A DNA stretch of 64,000 nucleotides, taken from assembly GCA_961205875.1 (NCBI GenBank), contig OY540817.1, positions 6,297,001 to 6,361,000 on the forward strand, given 5' to 3'. Made by a program: the position numbers and the translations under genes. The stretch is from Sialis fuliginosa. Its lineage: Eukaryota; Arthropoda; Insecta; Megaloptera; Sialidae. A model generated the notes under the pieces. It did no database searches. It was not told the origin of the DNA and saw only the letters and a list, made by a program, of their open reading frames with translations. Shown here in pieces: positions 11,524 through 24,871 of the stretch (position 1 is its first letter; the number at the start of each line of letters is the position of its first letter).

Positions 11524-11945
11524 CAGGATGGTCCGGTTAAGGATACAGATTTTTTAAGAACTGATTCCTTGTCCCGTTGTGAGTAAAAAATTGTACGTGA
11601 AGATGGGGGTCTATCTTCAACACCCTCTGATCTACAGGATGTTTAAAAAGTACTTACAAACAAAGATTATCTCATAACTTCCAAAGTAACGTAACTTGAG
11701 CAACCATAATGAATCAGTTTTATAGGTAATTAACTAACATATTTTTTAGTATTAGCGTTATTGCTACTGTGTTTCCAGTTTAGAGTTATTGCTCATTAAA
11801 GTAAAAAAAAAAAATGTTTATTTTTTTGAAAATTTTTATGAAAATGACATTTTCCCCAAAAATACCTATAATATGTGGTATTTTTTTATCATTATTTTGG
11901 TGTTTCATAATGTTTGACGTCACCCAGGGGACATATTAAAATGTT
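11524..11945. mobile_element. 5' part of a TA-flanked MITE family (CAGGGTGGTCCGGTTTGGG ends)
   Basis: It begins CAGGATGGTCCGGTTAAGG after a TA and is colinear with the complete copies at 43816-44898 and 58005-58469. The right terminus is missing; sequence from about 11939 on belongs to another repeat shared with 26880-27080. Confidence 0.65.
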
Positions 11946-12130
11946 ATAAATGTATAATAGAATATCAATTACAAAAAATACCTTTATTTATTCTTGTTTT
12001 CGTATTTTTGATATTTTAACAACACATACAATCAAAGAAGTACAAATTCGACATTACAAAATCATACAAAAGCTATCACAGACAATTTGGCCTATTAGGG
12101 AATTGTCATTTTTACTATTCTGTGATTCTG
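11939..12130. repeat. Dispersed repeat shared with ZnT intron 1 (26880-27080)
   Basis: Long near-identical runs such as AATAGAATATCAATTACAAA and AACACATACAATCAAAGAAG occur in both places. The similarity explains the related short open frames seen in both. No protein family is recognised. Confidence 0.7.
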
Positions 12131-12540
12131 ACAGTTTCTTATGATTTTTGGTACATTTTTGCTGGCGACACCGTAAATTCTAAAGCTCATAACTCAGACA
12201 ATTCTCAACAATAGGTCATCAAGTATATTTTGGAAACGTCTCGCTGTCATTTTTAAGTGTGATTAAAAAATAGGGACCTCGCCTTGGCCCCTCCACTCAA
12301 GGTCAAACGGATATGATTAGAAATGAATAAAACATAAAACCCAAAACTTTGGTCCGAAACATTTTTCTCACTATTAGAAACCTTTTCGATATATTATTAT
12401 ATTTTACCGTTTCTAGACTTTTCTAACACCATTTAAAGAGGTACACAAGAGGTATATTTTCTCCAGGGTAGTCCTATTATATAATAATATTTAAGAGTTA
12501 ATAAATGTTTTTAAAATGTAGACGACACATTATTATTATA

Positions 12541-14098
12541 CAGGGTAGTTCAATAGTGCGTCCGGCTTTCCTAGCGCACTTCCCGTAGGAGATAGAAAAA
12601 AAGTTTGGTACATAATATTATTGGTTTGAAAAGATCATCGTCGTAAAATTATTTTTAACAATACAGGGTGTCCCATTTTTGCGGTATAACAAAAACAAAG
12701 ATTTTTTTAAATGGAATACCCTGTAACGTTTTATGTCTTCCGATGTCATTTTTTAACCTCTACATAAACGTCTGTTCATTTTTTAATTTAATGACAGTGT
12801 TGCCAAATTAGAATTTTTTTTCCGAAAAATTACCCATATTCAGGCTCAACTATAAAAAATCGTAGCGACCTCGTTTTTTTTGAAGTTATGAATTTTTTTA
12901 GCAATAATGTTAGTCCAGGTACAGAGTAACATTTTGATAATAAACAAATTTAATTTAGTTCTACAGGGTGTTAATAAAAAAATGCCAAAGTTTGCAATCT
13001 TCAAAATGATAAAACTCATTTTTTTCAAATGTGACTACCCTTTTTTTATTTCACTATTCGATGGGTTTTTTTCTCCTTTTCAATTTGTATAGGGGATATC
13101 TTATGTCTAAACCCCATACATTCTGAGATATTCAATAATTTTCACAAAAGTAACCATTTCACCACGTTTTTATGCACCGAAGTAGGCTGTGCTGATGCAA
13201 AATAAATGCGAAACAATTACAAAACAAATGCCGGTAAATTGATTTGTGCCTGGATGAAAATGGAAGACATTTCGAACATTTATTGTAGTCTTTTATCTTT
13301 TATTTGTATTTTCAATTTTGTTACTGATCATAGTTTTTTGAATAAAATAAATAATTTTATTACATAAGTATTATCCGTTTTAATTATAATATTTAATCAA
13401 ATGTTACATTGATACTTAAGTACTTACATTTTGGCATTTGTTTTGCATCAGCACAGCCTACTTCGGTGCATAAAAACGTGGTGAAATGGTTACTTTTGTG
13501 AAAATTATTGAATATCTCAGAAAGTATGGGGTTTAGACATAGGATATCCTCTATACAAATTGAAAAGGAGAAAAAAACCCATCGAATAGTGAAATAAAAA
13601 AAGGGTAGTCACATTTGAAAAAAATGAATTTTATCATTTTGAAGATTGCAAACTTTGGCATTTTTTTATTAACACCCTGTAGAACTAAATTAAATGTGTT
13701 TATTATCAAAATGTTACTCTTTACCTGGACTAACATTATTGTTAAAAAAATTCATAACTTCAAAAAAAACGAGGTCGCTACGATTTTTTATAGTTGAGCC
13801 TGAATATGGGTTATTTTTCGGAAAAAAAATTCTAATTTGGCAACACTGTCATTAAATTAAAAATTGAACAGACGTTTATGTAGAGGTTAAAAAATGACAT
13901 CGGAAGACATAAAACATTACAGGGTATTCCATTTAAAAAAATCTTTGTTTTTGTTATACCGCAAAAATGGGACACTCTGTATTGTTAAAAATAATTTTAC
14001 GACGTTGATCTTTTCAAACCAATAATATTATGTACCAAACTTTTTTTTCTATCTCTTACGGGAAGTGCGCTAGGAAAGCCGGACGCACTATTGAACTG
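12541..14098. mobile_element. 1.56-kb foldback element: two about 665-bp inverted arms around a 215-bp loop
   Basis: The left arm (about 12541-13217) and right arm (about 13430-14098) are reverse complements over nearly their whole length with few mismatches: left CAATAGTGCGTCCGG pairs with right CCGGACGCACTATTG, and left GTAGGCTGTGC pairs with right GCACAGCCTAC. Pair positions sum to about 26,643 throughout, so gaps are minimal. The unit is bounded by TA on each side (12539-12540, 14099-14100). Mirror-image ORFs in the two arms are by-products of the symmetry. Internal CAGGGTGTCCCAT motifs suggest that a smaller element was included before the inversion formed. No transposase is visible. Confidence 0.85.
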
Positions 14099-14801
14099 TA
14101 TAAAAAAAAATTATTACTTGTATGTAAAATATGGATCATATAAATGTAAATTAAAATATTTACGATGTTAATATATCGAAGAACATAGCAATATATTTCG
14201 TTTAAAATGAATGACATATATAATATTTAATGTTTGCATTACTTATTTGTGATATTAATTTGAAAAGAAAATACCATTGTTTTATCAGTGATTGAAAACA
14301 ATTAAACTATCGAAGTCAGTCAATGTAATTATTATAGTTTTAATAATCGATCGTATTGTTGATAAGTAATGGAACCAACTTGTTAATGTACAATTAGTTA
14401 TATGTTATATCAGTTATTTGTATTGAAAACTATTCATTTTTATTTATTATCGTATATTTTATTGAATGGTATCAAAATTGTTTATTATATTAGTTATAAT
14501 TTCTATTACAAATTGAAATAAGACGCATAAAATATATTTTTTTATTTTAGATTTCGTTAAAAGTATATTTATTATATAGAAAATTAAGAAAATGACGTGA
14601 AAAATTGAGATTTTCAAAAAAGCAAGTCTGTATCTCGAACAGTTCTCGAGATATATAGCCTTTCAATGTTTTAGTTTTTTTCAAAATTTTGGGGGAAAAT
14701 GGCCGTAACGAAATTAATTTTATTAACAGATTTGAAATCAACGTGTCAAAATCTATATAATAACATGTATAATACTTGGAAATTCCTTATACCTTAAAAA
14801 A

Positions 14802-14930
14802 CATCTGCCAAGTAAATGCACAGTGCTTCCTCGTGCTAAATTCACCAAATTATTGAACAATTTAAATATTTAGATAAATTGCTTGGAATTGGTTATCCAT
14901 TTAATTTTTAAACAATTTTACTATATTTGT
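14802..14930 (-). repeat. End fragment of dispersed family A (full copy 28042-28860)
   Basis: It shares the ACATCTGCCAAGTAAATGCA / CAGTGCTTCCTCGTGCTAAA terminus with the copies at 28.0-28.9, 18.7-19.3, 40.2-40.4 and 60.0-60.6 kb. Only about 130 bp remains. Confidence 0.7.
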
Positions 14931-15541
14931 GGACTTTGGTAATCAAATTGACTAAATAAAGAGTTACTTGTTTTGTTAGTAACATGAGTTCATAAGAATT
15001 ACAAAAAAGAAGCCCGTCAATCACAAAAACAGTAAATCTTGCTCTTATAGCGGCCATAACTGGTGCCAGTACCTTATATACTAAAAATAGAAAACGTGAA
15101 AAATACTGTATGTTCCTAGACTATTTGTTAAATAAAAAAAATATATTGTTTACAAGGAAATTATATTAGTAGCAAAGTAATCTTATTGTTTGTTATCTCA
15201 AAGATAAAATATAACAGTAGATAGTTCAATATTTGTTATTTGCATTTGATTTTACATCTAAAATCTGCAGAATTTGTCGTGGAATTGTTAAAAATATGGA
15301 CAAAGAAAATGATGCTGATATAAATAGAAAATTTACAAACACAGTATATTGAACTTGTTTTGCTGGAATTTCGTACAAATGACGTTTTAAATTTATTTAG
15401 ACCAAAAACAAATAAGTAAAAACGTATGTATGTGCATTGTCAAAGGAAAATTCTGTGACATATGTTCTTTATAAATAGAATGAATCAAACACTTTCTGCG
15501 GAGTGTCAAAACGGATTTTAGAGCAGTGGTAAGACATTTAT

Positions 15542-16156
15542 TCATACTAATATTGGTCGTGTTCAGCCGAACTAAGTAACTTAGTAAGTTAGTTAGAGTA
15601 AGAGAAAGTTTGCCCTAACCGTCTAAGTACAGTGTGTTTTCCGCCTGGACACACTTACTACTTTGTGATAGTTATAAGACTCATAACCTATATATTTATG
15701 CTCTATCTTGTATGTTGATGACATTATTTATTATTGTAATTACACTCGTCCATTTTGTAAAGTTCAATTTTACACAAAAAAAAATATTTTTGACTCACAA
15801 ATCGTATTATTCCTTTATTACTTATTTCTTGTTGATAACGTTTACGTGAGTATATTAAGTAAAATGGCGGCGAGAAAAAAGTTCCTTAGTATCCGTAAAG
15901 TGTCCAGGCCGAAAACTTAGCTTAGTGCACTTACTAACTTACTAAGTTTACTCAGGACTTAGTTCGGCTGAACACGACCATTATAAATGCGATAGTAACT
16001 CTTTCTGTCTGTTTGTTACCTCATGGTTAAAACCGATGAATCGATCTTGATGAAATTTTGCATCCTGATGAAGGATATAGGCTTTTAATCCCGAAAAGTT
16101 GATTAGATAAAAAAAAATACAAATTCCACGCAGACGAAGTTGCGGGTAAAAGCCAG
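15542..16156 (+). mobile_element. Helitron-like unit interrupted by a MITE
   Basis: Its 5' end (TCATACTAATATT) and the rest (ATAAATGCGATAGTAACTC... to the GACGAAGTTGCGGG hairpin remnant and AGCCAG end) are split by the element at 15555-15979. Uninterrupted relatives occur at 52648-52999 and in opposite orientation at 20774-20984 and 61198-61389. Confidence 0.65.
15555..15979. mobile_element. Harbinger-like MITE, 425 bp, with 3-bp ATT target duplication
   Basis: The terminal inverted repeats are GGTCGTGTTCAGCCGAACTA and its complement. ATT lies on both sides (15552-15554 and 15980-15982), and removing the element plus one ATT restores the uninterrupted Helitron-like sequence seen at other loci. 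A 3-bp duplication suits PIF/Harbinger; a second superfamily cannot be excluded. Subterminal AACTTAGTAAGTTAGT-like repeats are present at both ends. Confidence 0.75.
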
Positions 16157-16319
16157 TTTATAATAATGTTAAGATGTGTACACCATTAACTGCTGCTTTT
16201 AGATCGCTGATTTTTACTTATTGTTAGTAATTTATTAATACCATACAATTGACATTTAAATTTAATACCCAGCAGGTTAGTGTTTGGTTTGTATTTTGGT
16301 ATGGACTAAATTCATTATA

Positions 16320-18630
16320 AGTAGAGTAAAGTCGGTATATATGGAACACCATTCATGTTTTAGGTAAGAAAACTATGATAATATTATTTAAAATCAGCCC
16401 TTATCATTTCATTGGACAGGGAATTTAATCTTTTAACTAGATCGAGCAGGCAAAAATAGAATTCTTAAATGAAAACAAAATATATATTAAAAATATAAAA
16501 CAATCGAAAATCAGCCTCTCAAAAAATGTGGTCCATAATACACGCTTTTTACCATAATATAGGAATATCTATATTAGATGGTTTTTAAAATTTATTTTGT
16601 TGTTTGTATTTCAAACTTATATGTTGTCACTGTAAAAAAATAGCAGTGGCGTAACAAAGAGTATGCGGACAGAACCTCCGTAATAGGCACCATCATGAAG
16701 ATTTGTATTAAAAAAAGGATTTTTGCGGAAGTGGATATTTGTGAAGTACCTACTGGACGATTAATATACTTTTCACACTATTTGCCTCGCTACGATTCTG
16801 GTTAATTGTTATTACACTTCATAGTTGTACTCACAAGTATTTAAAAAAAATTGTTAATGCCAAGGCAACAATAATTATGTGGATTAAAAGCACTATTCAT
16901 ACGGCCAAACCCTATACCTACATTTTTAAACGGCAATATAAACAATTTAATACAATAAAAATTTAAACGAACGTATCTTAACATAAATAATTAAAAATGT
17001 AAAATTTCATTAAATTGCCCTCAATGACATACCGGTACTCCAAACACTGTCACGTCAACTGACGCAGTTAGTTAGAGGTGCACAGAGAGAAAAGTCATGA
17101 TAATTTTTATACAGAAAATCTTAGAAAAATTACAGTGCTCTCTTATAATGCGTGCGCAATCGACGATACAAGTAAAAAATATTTATACGTCCATATAAAA
17201 ATTATCAGTGCTTACATTATATAAATTGCTTTTTTATCACGCTAAAAATTACGGTGCTAGCATGGTAATATTTGGAATCTGTATCAGAAAACTGCCTTAC
17301 CGATTCAGTAAAATTTCTATAGCTTATTATTATTTTTTTCAAACAGAAAGGTAAAAACAATAAAAAGCAATTTCATTTTAAGAAAGTTATCAATTTATTT
17401 ATATAATATACATTGTTTTGAATTTTACAATTAATAATAGTTTACAAATATAGTTGTAGAACAATTTACATAAAGATATGACAACCAATACATGTGCAAA
17501 GAGACCGATTCACAGAACAAATTAAATATAAAATAACGTATTTTCAATATCTAAAATCTAAACTAACCTATATCTGTCAAAACTTATTTTACAAATAAAA
17601 CTTCTAAAAATAACACATTAAAACCGAACAAAACATTATTGTAAAACATTTATCACCCACTTTCATTTAAAATTCGCACAAAACAATAATTTTAATAAAA
17701 TAAAAACAATCATAGCCATTTTGAATCTAAATATGCTACATTTCCCGCTTTAATATTATTCACAACACTTTTTAATATAAATTAAAATATAATACTTTAA
17801 AATCACGATAACATAGAAAAATATCTTTAAAATAGAAAACACTACACAATTACAATATGTACTTTTAAAACAAATAATACATTCCAATACAAGTATGTAA
17901 CTGTCAGCTTATACGCCGTCGAAAATCGAAAATAGCCGACTGTACTCGAACCTTACTACCTTGTTTATGCTGATAGTAAAATTTGCTTTATATCCTAACT
18001 TTCTATTAAGATATATCGAAAACCATAAATCTGAGATCTAGACATGATGCGTATGATTTTTAGAGAATCGTTTTACAAACAAAATAAAACCATACATACA
18101 TCTCCACGATAAACAGTTAATGAGATATCACATTTTTAGTTTTTGTGTTTTCAACATAATTGGTATCTTCTGTCTTTTTCTTTCTTTCTGATTTTGCCAG
18201 ATATCTTTGAAATATCATTGAATTTTATAAGTCAGTATTGTAAAATTTATCAGACCGCCTAATAATTTACATCAACTTAAATAGCATTTTTTTTAAGAAA
18301 AACAATTAAAAAATACAAATTTGTCGAGATAGGAACTTTTTACTGTGCTGTTTTATAAATTTCGCTGGCCTGTATTTTAAAAAATAATATTGTGTCCTTT
18401 ACTTTTTATATTATGAATTTTAATTTTTCTTATTTTACCGTATAAAATTGACCATATTCGACTTTCGCACATCGTTTATAGTGCAGAGCACAGTAATTTT
18501 TCTAAGATTTTTCTCTCCGTGTGTAAGCTTAAATACATATTAATTTTGTGTTTATAAAATTTTAAATAGAGCAGCAAAAGGAGGTGTCCATATTACCCGC
18601 CTGTTCCATATATACCGACTTTACTCTACC
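16320..18630. mobile_element. 2.3-kb TA-flanked terminal-inverted-repeat element without an intact ORF
   Basis: The left end GTAGAGTAAAGTCGGTATAT is mirrored by the right end ATATACCGACTTTACTCTAC, with TA at 16318-16319 and 18631-18632. Inside, a second inverted pair occurs (GAGAGAAAAGTC...TTAGAAAAATTACAG near 17090-17135, mirrored near 18495-18520), so a second element is probably nested. A CAGTGGCGTAAC hAT end lies at about 16644. No open frame of transposase length exists. Confidence 0.7.
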
Positions 18631-18702
18631 TAGTTATTTCAAATTGAATTTTTGTATGAAAATCCCCAAAAAAATAAATATTGTTACAGAAATTAATAAA
18701 AT

Positions 18703-19319
18703 ATTGCCAAGTGCTTTCTCGTGCTAAATTCACCAAATTTTAACAAACACCGATAAAGTGTTCAGATGCCATTGGTTAACAATTTAATTTTTATACAGTT
18801 TTATTAAAAAATATTCATTCGACATTTTTCTTAGTACGCGCCTGATTATTTTCTCGTATTTTTAGTTTTGTAATAATCTATGCAAACGTCAAAATGGCAT
18901 TTAATATGTCAAAGTAAATAACGATTGAAGGGAATATTTTATTAGAAAAATTGTGGTGACCTATTTTATAGAAAATTGAATACTCTACAAAAAATATTCT
19001 ACCTACAAAATTTTCACGTAACATGTGTCGTTCTTGAAATATCTTGAAAAAATAACTATTTTGGAATGTTACTCACGATTTTAATGATTTTGAAATGGGG
19101 CCGTCCTTAAGCTGGATCCAACCAATAAACCAAGTTTCATTAATATCTGTTCTATGGTTCATGAGTTATGCGTGTGACAAAGTTCAGGGGACAGACACGA
19201 AAAAGTGTTTGTCTTGAACTGAAACGGAAAGATATATCAGTTGAAAATTTTGAAATCGGAAAACAAATTTATTTTTATCTTTGAAAGCTTCTCGTATTTT
19301 CGATATGGTGAGGAAGCAA
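18703..19319 (-). repeat. Dispersed family A copy, inverted orientation
   Basis: It runs from the TTGCCAAGTGCTTTCTCGTG end to CGATATGGTGAGGAAGC and matches the reverse of 28042-28860, including the AAGAACGACACATGTTACG-like segment. No ORF is retained. Confidence 0.75.
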
Positions 19320-19645
19320 TAAATATATTTAATATTAAATGATTTGTTCTCAGATATTTATAGTAAATTTTAATACTGCTATAAGATTTCGTCCTATTTA
19401 TTTACTATAAGTATAGTATTGATTATTATTTTGGGGTCAAGTCCTTTATGTGGCAAGCCTTAGTTGGGATGTCGTTTACCTTTGACCCCTCTTGATAATA
19501 TATGATTGATCAATTTGCGTGATGCAATTTTTGTACATACAGATAATATTTCGTTCAAGTACTTGTTAAATAATAATTTTAAATTTTACTCGCATTGAAT
19601 TTTAAAGTAGATAGATAATAATATGCTTTTTTTTAATTAATGATT

Positions 19646-19925
19646 TAATTTTTATCTATTCTACTTATTGCAGGGTTGTTATGTATATAATATAAATGGG
19701 GTTAGGTTATGTATTGGGATTTTAGTAGTTTAGTGTGTACAGGCTGTCTCGTAAGTTAGGACACATAAGGATTTCTATATATTTTTTCTATTAAGGATTT
19801 CATTTTTATTCTACTTATTGCAGGGTTGTTATGTATATAATATAAATGGGGTTAGGTTATGTGCTTGGATTTTAGTAGTTTAGTGTGTACAGGATGTCTC
19901 GTAAGTTAGAACACATAGGGATTTA
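19646..19925. repeat. Tandem duplication, unit about 154 bp
   Basis: The segments ATTCTACTTATTGCAGGG, TGGGGTTAGGTTATG and GTACAGG(C/A)TGTCTCGTAAGTTAG each occur twice in the same order, one unit apart. The last segment is the end of the MITE family seen at 11320. Confidence 0.85.
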
Positions 19926-20773
19926 TATTTGTTTATCATTACGGCGAAGAAACTTTGAATAGATTACGTAATAAATTTTGGACTATTTCATATTTTTCCC
20001 TTTGCTTTCGTCGTTTATAAATTCCTGCAAAGTCCTTTTACTTTAAAAAAACAACTTAATATTGTATTTGAGCGATTTTATGTGAATAATAAAAAAGACC
20101 TTAGTTATATTAAGCATAATTAATCACGGTTAGTTATTCGTCCGTTATTAAACCATCATAACGTTTGTTATAAACGTTAACTACGGTTATGATGAATTGT
20201 ATTGAAAAGAAAAAATCGAGATTCTCAGAAATCGTGGTTTTGAAAATAACTTATCTTGATTAATTTTGCTGTTTTATGCAACCCACCAAAAGTGGGCGGA
20301 TTTCTAATTATATTTCCTGTGAAAATATTTTCCTCGGAATTTGAATGTAATTTATTTTTCTCGCCATTGGTATAGGTCGCATCTTCTTGATTTTATTGTT
20401 GGGTATTTAAAAAAAAATATATGTAGGTACTTACAGTCAAAAAAAATAATAAATGCAAAAACCTTAGAATTTTTTAATATTATGAAATAAATAAAATTAT
20501 GATTTTATTTTATCTCTTATCTTGAGCTATAAGTATACATTGTAATTATCTATTAACTAGTAGATAAATTAATTCAGAATTAGACGATCTTATAAAAATC
20601 ACACGTATTAAATTATTATTTCGAACGTTACATTTTTAATATTTAAAGCCTGTATTACCTACACTTAATTTTAAGTACCTTCAGGAAATTGGTTAATTTT
20701 TGAACAATTTTACTTGACCTTAAAAAAAACTTAATAAATTACTTCCTTATCTAATGCTCGGTATTATAAAGAA

Positions 20774-20984
20774 CTAGCTGTTACCCGCGACTTCGGCCGT
20801 GTGGAATTTGTATTTTTTTTTATTTGATAAATTTTCGGGATAGAAACTAGCCTATGTCCTTCCTTAAGATGCAAGCTATCTCTCTGCCAACTTTCATCAA
20901 GATCGGTTCAGCGGTTTAGTCGTGAAAAGGTAACAGACAGACAGGCAGACAGAATTACTTTTGCATTTATAATATTAGTATGGA
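20774..20984 (-). mobile_element. Helitron-like unit, reverse orientation
   Basis: Read on minus, it runs from TCCATACTAATATTATAAAT to the hairpin region and ...CAGCTAG at 20774. The bases beyond it fit an A|T insertion. It is a 211-bp non-autonomous unit. Confidence 0.6.
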
Positions 20985-21553
20985 TTTGGCTTAGAACTTT
21001 AGACCAATAAGAAATTAAACACTTTCTATCGGGTGTAAAATCGTTAAATGTAAAAATGTCAACCTGTGGGGCGCGCGCCCCTAGGGGGGCGTGATAAAAC
21101 TAAATAGGGGGCGCGAGCATATCAAGAAAAAATGAGAAAAATATTATTAAACAATTTATTTAATTTACTGAAATTTACAGCACGATTTCTGTGAAAATTA
21201 TTGTATGAAGGGGGGGGGGGGACGAGAATTGTGATTAAAAATTGGGTCGCAAATACTTAAAGGGTGAGAAACGCTAGTGTATACCAATCACCACTGCTTT
21301 TAGACCGCTGATTTCTATGTACTTGTCATTTAAATTTGATACTTTGCAGTTTAAATATTGTCATATACTGTACTACATAGTGTTAGCATCAATTTAGTAA
21401 ATTATTTTGTTCTATGCAGACAATACTTGTTAATTATTTGTATCAATATTTACCTTTCAATCTTCACCAAAACTGATATGTTATACTAAACATACATTGA
21501 TAAATATTGAAGTATGTGACCTCCTTAAGATCGATATATAAATTTATTTTTTA

Positions 21554-22188
21554 CTATCTGTTACCCGCGACTTTGTCCGCTTGGAATTCAGGTTAGGTAA
21601 TACAGATTTCTGTTATATGATAACACAGCTCCACAAAAAAAAAACAACTTTTCTTTGCGGGGATATGACCCACTATATGTAATCGAGCATGCTGAGACCG
21701 AATCCGTAGAGTTTAGGGCTATAGGGTTATGGGGTTTTAAGGTTATGGAGTTGATGGGATATATGATTATGGGGTTTTGTTTGGATTTTTATCGAATTTT
21801 ATGACTTTTTTATTTTCTGAGGTTAGGAAAAAACCTGACGTGATGGGGTTATTTGGACTCCGGTTTCGGTTTCAGCATGCTTGATTACATATAGTACAGT
21901 GGGTCAGATCCCCGCAAACAAAATTTTTTTTTATGTGGAGCTGTGTAATCGATAAAAAAGATTTTTAGTTTCACATTTGATCGCTATATGTCTACGCCAA
22001 AAAAGTATAACCTATCGCGCGGGCAAATGTCACACACCCATTTTTTGATCAAATAAATTTTTCGGGATATCGTTCATCAGGATGCAAACTATCCCCTGCT
22101 AAATTTTTTCATGATCGATTCAGCGGTTTAGCCGTGAAAAGGTAACAGACAGACAAAGTTACTTTCGCATTTATAATATTAGTATTGA
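21554..22188 (-). mobile_element. Helitron-like unit with a nested inverted-repeat element
   Basis: The outer unit matches the family (CTGTTACCCGCGACTTTGTCC at one end, TTATAATATTAGTATTGAT at the other). Inside, 21623-21946 is an element with ACACAGCTCCACA...TGTGGAGCTGTGT ends and long subterminal arms (GGGGATATGACCCACTATAT / ATAGTACAGTGGGTCAGATCC). Sequence on either side of the insert continues the host unit (compare 45340-45400). Confidence 0.6.
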
Positions 22189-22423
22189 TTAATTAAGTAA
22201 TGCCAGTTCTAGTTTTATTTATCTCCCCCCCCCCCCCCCTTAACATGTACCTACTCATATTTAGTTGTTTCGTGCATTTCATGTTATTGTGTAGGTATAT
22301 AGCAAGCATACTCTCTCTACCAATACATACGATTATTTACAATTTTGTCAAATTTCATTTCGATTGAAATGGTATATTAGTTAATTAACGTTTGTGCAAT
22401 CGAATTAAGGTCGCTATTTTACT

Positions 22424-22747
22424 AAGTGGCGTCGCTAATGAGCTTTGAGGGGGGACGGTCCGCTCCGGGGGTCACCATCAATGGGGTGACACATGTCTAA
22501 TATTTTAATCTTCCAGGGAATAAAATGTGTAAAAAAAATGTTTCAGTCATTGAAAGTCTATAAGGGATGTAATAACCATCCAATTTATTTTAAAAAAATA
22601 GATATTTTTTCTATCATTAAAAAATCACAGGGGTGACACTCGCCTAATGTATAAAAAATAAAATCTATTAACTTTTTTGGCTTGGGGGGGGGGGTGATAC
22701 TCGATTTCTGCCCCGGATGTCACCCCTCCCCTCTAGCGACGCCACTG
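22424..22747. mobile_element. Short hAT element with near-perfect 8-bp duplication
   Basis: The ends are (C>A)AGTGGCGTCGCTA and TAGCGACGCCACTG. The flanks are ATTTTACT (22416-22423) and ATTATACT (22748-22755), seven of eight identical. The interior is rich in G runs (a GGGGGGGGG block near 22686). Confidence 0.7.
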
Positions 22748-24871
22748 ATTATACTATCAAATAGAATATACTATCTATAGAATAGAAACAATATAAACAG
22801 ATATACTATATGTAGACGTTTCTCTGCTATTCAGTCATCACTGAAATACTACTTAAAGACAATATACATTTACATTTATTATTAACTAATTTTATAATTC
22901 AAAACAAATGATATTTATTTTAAAATCTGAATGATACGCCAATGACTCGTGGAGCGATATGGTAACAACGCTAGGTAATGTATTATTTGTCCTTTATCTT
23001 TCCTTGTCTAAGAATTACACTGTTATATTTCTTTGATCAATTTATGTATTTTTCGTTGTCCAAGACCTGTGATATTTCGGTTGATATTACGTTAAGGTCG
23101 TATTTACAAATAGACCAAGTTTACTAAAAATATTGTCAAATTTTTTTGGCTGGCGTGTTTCCAAAGTAATTGGTGAATAATGCATTTGTAGATTTCTTTT
23201 ATGAAATGCATTTAGATCGGGTACTCGCGAATTAGATTATTCTTTGTTAGCGTGTCTTTTTGTCTGGTCCGGTGTATTGACCGGTTTGCAATTGTAGATA
23301 AATATTTATTTTGTCTGCTCTGAATAACCGCGATTAACTGTATTTTTGGTTTAGGAAACATGTGCTGTTTGTTTTTAAATTTTAAATGAAAGCACGAATG
23401 TTACTTATATAGTTTGATGTATTTGGAATTGCCAAATGTGTGGGAGAATAATTATAAAAATGCATGTGATCAGGGATGGATCTAGGATATTTTATTGGGG
23501 GGGAGGGGGGGGTAAAATGAGTTTATTATACAGGTTAATTTAATAGCGTGTGTTTTTTCGATATCTTCTCTCTTTTAAGAGATAGAGACGTAATTCAAAT
23601 ATTTAATGATATTGTGAGTGGAAAATATAATGTGGCCCCGAAAAAAGGTGTACTTACAATAATACATAAATTATATATTTTTAAATAGAATGGTGCATTT
23701 ATTTCTACCTTAAATAATTCCTGTTTTGGAGGTATATGCAGTGGTACAATATTTTTTTAAAAGCGTTGAGGGGTTAGTGAGTTAAAAAAATTACGAATTT
23801 CGAAAAACCATTTTAAAGATTTATTCGGGCATTGGTAGCATAGCAAGAAAGTACATAAAATAGTCTACTATTAAAAAAAAAAAAATTTACCTTATACCGT
23901 TTTCTCATTTTTTTCAAAAATGGCCGATTGTGGGTGTAAAAATCAAATTTTATTTTTGAAAATTTTATCATGTATTTATAACATAAAAATACATATTTCC
24001 TCTTATTTTCGTAAAAATCCCTTCATGTTTACGTTAATTATTGAATTATTAGTGATAAAAAGAGTTTTTCAACAGTTTTTTTATTTTTGAGGTTATGATA
24101 CGTTTGAAAAGTAACGCTACCTATGCCGTTCTATAGTCTATTAATTTATAAGTATTTTAATATTTTTTTTATTTTCCTACGACCTATAGAACCGGAGATA
24201 TTTCAAAAACTGTGTAGCGATACACTCGAAATGTATCAAAAATGTACAATTATGCAATTTTCTCGGGACGCACATGGCCGATTTTTCCAAATTTTTTATT
24301 TTCAACTCATCTTCGAACATATAAAGAGAAAATCCAAAAAAATGAGTATGTCTCTATTCCTTCTACTACTGTTGTTATGTTAGTTTCTTTTTGAAAATAC
24401 GTGTTATGTATTTGAACTGTAAACTTGTTTGTTTGTTTGTAGACGAGACGAAACAAAGTTTATATTAAAAAGGTCTCGGTCTCGTTCGAATTCTTAAGAG
24501 GGGAAGAATCCAACAGATGGACCACCCTATAGATACATAAATATTTTTCTTATAGATGTAAACATTAATTTAATATTGCAAATAACGGATTCAACATTTC
24601 CATTTGTATGTAAAACTTTTGACAACAAAAACAAATGATAAATGGTCGCCTTATCAGATTATTGACTGTTGTATTATATTGTAACTCAAATATTTTATTT
24701 TATTATATGTATTATGTATGTGTGTGTTCTTTATTACCCACTGATAAAATATTGTAAACATTTTTATCAGCTTTGTGCATTGAAGTCTGGCACTGTAACT
24801 TTATTGTATTTAGTCACTTATAAAAAATCTAAAAACACTAAAAAATTATAATTAAATTTAAAAAATTTTTA

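Noticed and set aside
12846..13797. Two pairs of nearly identical about 60-aa proteins on opposite strands.
   Set aside because: They are mirror images caused by the inverted arms of the foldback element, and their composition is not coding-like.
15634..15920. Two overlapping hydrophobic frames.
   Set aside because: They lie wholly inside the 425-bp MITE (15555-15979), and no relative is recognised.
24123..24383. 86-aa frame with a hydrophobic end.
   Set aside because: AT-driven Phe/Ile/Leu composition, no splice context and no recognisable motif.
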